NCBI RefSeq assembly: GCF_009765275.1
Contig: NZ_VOPH01000009.1
Location: forward strand, 62,001 to 126,000
From: Chachezhania sediminis
GTDB lineage: Bacteria > Pseudomonadota > Alphaproteobacteria > Rhodobacterales > Rhodobacteraceae
Reading direction: 5' to 3'
Length of the DNA stretch: 64,000 nt
The translations under genes and the position numbers were made by a program. Shown here piece by piece: positions 60,863 through 64,000 of the stretch. Position 1 is the first letter of the stretch, and every line of letters begins with the position of its first letter. The notes below the pieces were generated by a model that saw only the letters and a list, made by a program, of their open reading frames with translations, did no database searches and was not told where the DNA came from.

Positions 60863-61777
60863 TCAGAAAAACAACTGCCGGGTCCGGTCCGCCTGGGTCA
60901 TGATCCAGTCGGCCACGGCGAGCGCTTCGGGGCTCTCGTCGCGCAGAACCAGCCAGAAGCTATCGGGCGCCCGCATTTCCCGGTCGTCCAGGCGGACGAC
61001 GTCGTTGTTTTCTTCCATCCCGCCGGACAGGCCGCTCCATGCCAGGGCAACACCCTGCCCGAATCGGGCCGCCTGCGCGGCGTCGACCGGCTGCGTAAAG
61101 TGCAGCAAGGCCGCCGGCCGGATCGGCGGAAGTCCGACCGCTGCCAGCCATTCCGGCCAGTCGATGAAAGTGTCCGTGGGTTTGCCATAGTCAATGATCA
61201 GCCCCTCGCGCACCACCTGTTCGACCGTCAGCCCGGGGTGGCGGGCCAGGAAAGACGGGGCGGCGACCGGATAGATGCGCGCGTCGAACAGGTGAATCAC
61301 CCGTCCGTCCGTCCAGTTGCCGTTGCCATAGCGGATCGCCATCGAGATATCGGTCCGGTCCAGCCGCAAGAGTTCGTCCTGCGAGATGATGCGCACCGTG
61401 ATTTCTGGGTGCGCGGTCGTGAAGGCCGGCAGCCGGGGCATGACCCAAAGTTGGGTAATGGTCATTGTCGCATGGATCGAGACCTCTCGCGCGGCCCCCT
61501 GACGGCGGAGGGCCTGCAGCGCCTCCGCCAGTGCGCCGAAGCTTTGGCCGGCCACTTCGGCCAGGGCCGTGCCGTCGGAATTCAGTCGAACGCCGCGGTG
61601 CAAGCGTTCGAACAGGGGGCGGCCGACCGCAGCTTCCAGCGCCGAGATCTGCTTGCTGACGGCTGCCTGGCTCACCCCGAGTTCGTCCGCGGCGTCGGTG
61701 AAACTGCCGTGGCGGGCCGCTGCCTCGAACGTCAGCAGCGCGGTCAGGGATCCCAGGTTGCGGCGCAGCGTCGACAT
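60863..61777 (-). CDS. LysR-family regulator (GcvA-like)
   Basis: The 304-residue protein has the LysR helix-turn-helix (LTALLTFEAAARHGSFTDAADELGVSQAAVSKQISALEAAVGRPLFER) and a GcvA-type effector domain (EVSIHATMTITQLWVMPRLPAFTTAHPEITVRI). GcvA-like proteins often control glycine or one-carbon genes; sarcosine oxidase genes lie divergently 350 bp away, making them a plausible target. The start ATG has only a weak ribosome site. Confidence 0.9.
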   Translation of the reverse strand: MSTLRRNLGSLTALLTFEAAARHGSFTDAADELGVSQAAVSKQISALEAAVGRPLFERLHRGVRLNSDGTALAEVAGQSFGALAEALQALRRQGAAREVSIHATMTITQLWVMPRLPAFTTAHPEITVRIISQDELLRLDRTDISMAIRYGNGNWTDGRVIHLFDARIYPVAAPSFLARHPGLTVEQVVREGLIIDYGKPTDTFIDWPEWLAAVGLPPIRPAALLHFTQPVDAAQAARFGQGVALAWSGLSGGMEENNDVVRLDDREMRAPDSFWLVLRDESPEALAVADWIMTQADRTRQLFF

Positions 61778-62129
61778 AACTTTTTATTATGCCAATTCGT
61801 AAATTTAGTCCAGTTGAAAGCCGGCGCCCCGGGCGGTCTGTGGGGCGGACTCTTTGTGGGGAAGACGGTGATGGGTTTCGATGGAGTGTTCGACTGTGTC
61901 TCGGCACGGATCGTCCGGGTTTTGCCGTGTCATCCGCTGCGGACAGACGCGGGCACCGCAGCATGGGCGGTCAGCGCGGTCCGGAAACGTGTCACGCACG
62001 TCCGGCGCGTTCGGGCCGATCTGGGTGTTTTCGACGATGCGGCCGCGGCTGCGCACAGCCTTGTCATCCGACTGAAACGAAAAAGATACAAAACTGTGCC
62101 GGGCGATCTGCAAGAGGATGTCGCGTAGC
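61778..62129. other. Intergenic region upstream of soxB
   Basis: The 352 bp between the divergent LysR and soxB genes hold no supported gene: open frames on both strands are arginine-rich shadows without ribosome sites. An AT-rich patch at 61778-61810 probably carries the LysR promoter. No glycine-riboswitch-like pattern was recognised ahead of soxB. Confidence 0.5.
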
Positions 62130-63377
62130 ATGACCTATTCTGCATTCAGATTGTTTCGCGAAGGGCTTCGTGGCCAGCGCGGCTGGACGCAGGCATGGCG
62201 GTCCCCCGATCCGGCGGCCGAATACGACATCGTGATCGTCGGCGGGGGCGGCCACGGGCTGGCCACGGCCTATTATCTGGCCAAGCGGCACGGGCCGCTC
62301 CGCGTCGCTGTCGTTGAAAAGGGCTGGCTGGGTGGCGGCAATACCGGGCGCAACACCACCGTGATCCGGTCGAACTACTTCTTCCCCGAAAGCACAGCGC
62401 TCTATGATCTGTCGGTACAGCTGTACGAGGGGCTGTCGCGCGAGCTGAACTACAACATCATGTTCTCGCAGCGGGGCATGCTGGTGACCTGCCATTCCGA
62501 GGCGGAGATGGAGATGGGCGCCCGTACCGTCAACGCGATCCGGCTGAACGGCACCGACGCCGACCTGCTGGGCACGGCCCAGGTGCGCGCGCTTGCGCCG
62601 ATCCTGAACTTCTCCCCTGACGCGCGCTATCCGATCCACGGCGCGATCTGGCAGGGCCGGGCTGGCACGGCGCGTCACGATGCGGTGGCCTGGGGCTATG
62701 CCCGTGCGGCAGATTCGCTTGGCGTCGACATCATCCAGAATTGCGAGGTCACGGGCTTTGTCGTCGAAGGCGGCACCTGCAAGGGGGTCGAGACCACGCG
62801 CGGCACGATCCGGGCAGGCCGCGTGGGAATGGCGGTTGCCGGTCATTCCTCGGCCTTGGGGACCAGGGCGGGGATCGCCTTGCCGATCCAGTCCTATGCG
62901 CTCCAGGCCTTCGTGACCGAACCGGTGAAGCCGATCATCGACCAGGTGGCGTTTTCGCCGGCCTATGGCGCTTATTTCTCGCAATCCGACCGGGGCGGGC
63001 TGGTGATCGGTGGCGGGCTGGACCGGGTGCCGTCCTATGGCCAGCGGGGCAACACGCCGCTGCATGACGAGGTGCTGGGCGGCCTGGTGGACTTTGCGCC
63101 GATCCTGGCCAGGACGAAGCTCTTGCGGCACTGGGCGGGCATCGTCGACGTGACGCCCGACAGCTCTCCCATCCTTGGTGCCAGCGGCCTGCCCGGGCTG
63201 TTCCTGAACTGCGGCTGGGGGACGGGCGGGTTCAAGGCGATCCCGGCGGGGGGTTACCTGTTTGCCCATATCCTGGCCGAAGGTGCGCATCACGACATCA
63301 GCCGGCCCTTCGACCTGGACCGTTTCGTCACCGGACGCCTGATCGACGAAGGCGCGGCCGCCGGCATCGCGCATTAG
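62130..63377 (+). CDS. soxB: Sarcosine oxidase beta subunit
   Basis: The 415-residue flavoprotein of heterotetrameric sarcosine oxidase shows the canonical start (MTYSAFRLFREGLRGQRGWTQAWRSPDP), the dinucleotide motif IVGGGGHGLATAYYLAKRHG, the covalent-FMN-region segment GWLGGGNTGRNTTVIRSNYF and NCGWGTGGFKAIPAGG near the C-terminus. It oxidises sarcosine to glycine and a one-carbon unit passed to tetrahydrofolate on SoxA. The second ATG (62130) is chosen; it matches the family N-terminus, and AGAGGA precedes it. Confidence 0.95.
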   Translation: MTYSAFRLFREGLRGQRGWTQAWRSPDPAAEYDIVIVGGGGHGLATAYYLAKRHGPLRVAVVEKGWLGGGNTGRNTTVIRSNYFFPESTALYDLSVQLYEGLSRELNYNIMFSQRGMLVTCHSEAEMEMGARTVNAIRLNGTDADLLGTAQVRALAPILNFSPDARYPIHGAIWQGRAGTARHDAVAWGYARAADSLGVDIIQNCEVTGFVVEGGTCKGVETTRGTIRAGRVGMAVAGHSSALGTRAGIALPIQSYALQAFVTEPVKPIIDQVAFSPAYGAYFSQSDRGGLVIGGGLDRVPSYGQRGNTPLHDEVLGGLVDFAPILARTKLLRHWAGIVDVTPDSSPILGASGLPGLFLNCGWGTGGFKAIPAGGYLFAHILAEGAHHDISRPFDLDRFVTGRLIDEGAAAGIAH

Positions 63378-63387
63378 GGAACGGACC

Positions 63388-63654
63388 ATGCAACGCTTTA
63401 CCTGTCCCTTCTGCGGCCTTCGCGACGAACGCGAATTTTCCTTTGCCGGAGAGTCCGGGAAGACCCGGCCAGACACCGCGGCAGAGGTTTCGGACGCGGA
63501 CTGGTCCGCCTACCTTTTCACCGGCACGAACCCGCGGGGGCGGACGGACGAGATCTGGGTGCATACGCCGTGCCAGGAATATTTCCGCATGATCCGCGAC
63601 ACGGTGACGATGGAGGTCCTCGAAACAGTGCCGCTGCGAAGGGACCCGTCATGA
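63388..63654 (+). CDS. soxD: Sarcosine oxidase delta subunit
   Basis: The 88-residue zinc-binding subunit begins FTCPFCGLRDEREFSFAGE, with the zinc-site Cys-x2-Cys, and ends with WVHTPCQEYFRMIRDTVTMEVL, the conserved histidine/cysteine end. It starts 10 bp after soxB and its TGA overlaps the soxA ATG by 4 bp, fixing the order soxB-D-A. Confidence 0.95.
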   Translation: MQRFTCPFCGLRDEREFSFAGESGKTRPDTAAEVSDADWSAYLFTGTNPRGRTDEIWVHTPCQEYFRMIRDTVTMEVLETVPLRRDPS

Positions 63655-64000
63655 CCGGCCGGCGTCTTGGCAAAGGCGGCCTGATCGACAGGGGCCGGCC
63701 CCTGTCGTTCCGGTTCGACGGGCGGGAAATTCAGGGGTTCGCCGGCGACACGCTGGCCTCGGCCCTTGTCGCATCGGGCGTGGGCGTGGTTGCGCGAAGT
63801 TTCAAGTATCATCGGCCCCGCGGGCTTTGGGCGAACTGGGCCGAGGATCCGAATGCGCTGTTCGACGTGGCGCTGGACGGGGTGACGCGGCCCAATGTCC
63901 ATGGGGCCACCACGGTGCTGGAAGACGGGATGGAGCTGCGGTCGGTGAACGCCTGGCCTTCGGTTCGGCGGGATCTGAAGGCAGGGCTAGACCTGTTCCA
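63651..64000 (+). CDS. soxA: Sarcosine oxidase alpha subunit (cut by window end)
   Basis: The first 116 codons are present: an N-terminal 2Fe-2S-ferredoxin-like domain without cluster cysteines, LIDRGRPLSFRFDGREIQGFAGDTLASALVASGVGVVARSFKYHRPRGLW, which is the standard SoxA opening (GDTLASAL, SFKYHRPRG). The NAD- and folate-binding parts lie beyond the window. The ATGA overlap with soxD supports the start. Confidence 0.94.
   Translation, partial: MTGRRLGKGGLIDRGRPLSFRFDGREIQGFAGDTLASALVASGVGVVARSFKYHRPRGLWANWAEDPNALFDVALDGVTRPNVHGATTVLEDGMELRSVNAWPSVRRDLKAGLDLF

Noticed and set aside
61860-62115. Possible glycine riboswitch or small gene ahead of soxB
   Set aside because: No glycine-aptamer core was recognised and the overlapping frames have no ribosome sites or protein-like composition.

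Overview
The window is GC-rich throughout apart from a few AT-rich promoter blocks and one foreign-looking insert at about 55.5-56.6 kb. It carries about 60 genes. Tetrameric sarcosine oxidase, TRAP and tripartite tricarboxylate (TTT) transporters, several ABC importers, an IalB-family protein and a type I-secretion-style RTX protein together suggest an alphaproteobacterium of the Rhodobacterales (Roseobacter/Paracoccus-like group). That placement is inferred from gene content and style only. No rRNA, tRNA, CRISPR array, insertion sequence or origin was found.

Layout. 0-12 kb: a GntR-type regulator sits in a catabolic island: a ThDP enzyme (cut by the window edge), SDR, MmgE/PrpD protein, aspartate-dehydrogenase-like protein, two-subunit aconitase X, D-amino-acid dehydrogenase-like flavoprotein, Asp/Glu racemase-like protein, VOC protein and a TctCBA transporter. 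Four promoters of this island share a paired TGTAT-type motif at 12-bp spacing. 12-19 kb: IalB-like protein, a complete livGFHMK operon with a possible leader peptide, a small IMPACT-family protein and a VOC protein. 19-26.5 kb: one gene for a 2354-residue glycine-rich autotransporter. 26.8-34 kb: a GH106-like glycosidase with a carbohydrate ABC importer whose binding protein is divergent, then a broken amidase. 34-37.5 kb: phnW-phnX (2-aminoethylphosphonate breakdown) with a divergent LysR regulator.

37.6-49 kb: two divergent operons around an IclR-type regulator. Leftward: intradiol ring-cleavage dioxygenase, IclR, amidohydrolase, MetE-like protein. Rightward: citryl-CoA-lyase-like protein, CaiB CoA-transferase, YciI protein, TRAP transporter, flavin reductase, FAH-family hydrolase. 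This reads as uptake and breakdown of an aromatic-derived acid through CoA thioesters. 49-55.5 kb: MarR regulator, then a polyamine-type ABC importer in an operon with a DmpA-type peptidase, and a divergent RpiR regulator. 55.5-56.6 kb: AT-richer insert with a lone HEPN-type protein. 56.6-58.7 kb: Lrp regulator, HPPD and a small Rieske protein. 58.7-61.8 kb: a secreted serine-protease/RTX protein and a GcvA-like LysR regulator. 62.1-64 kb: soxB-soxD-soxA of sarcosine oxidase, the last cut by the window end.

Overall this is an accessory, uptake-and-catabolism stretch with six multi-component importers, most paired with local regulators and degradative enzymes. The strongest candidates for something undescribed are the GntR-motif regulon around the aconitase X module, the ring-cleavage/CoA-lyase module, the liv leader ORF, and the autotransporter with a helical insertion.
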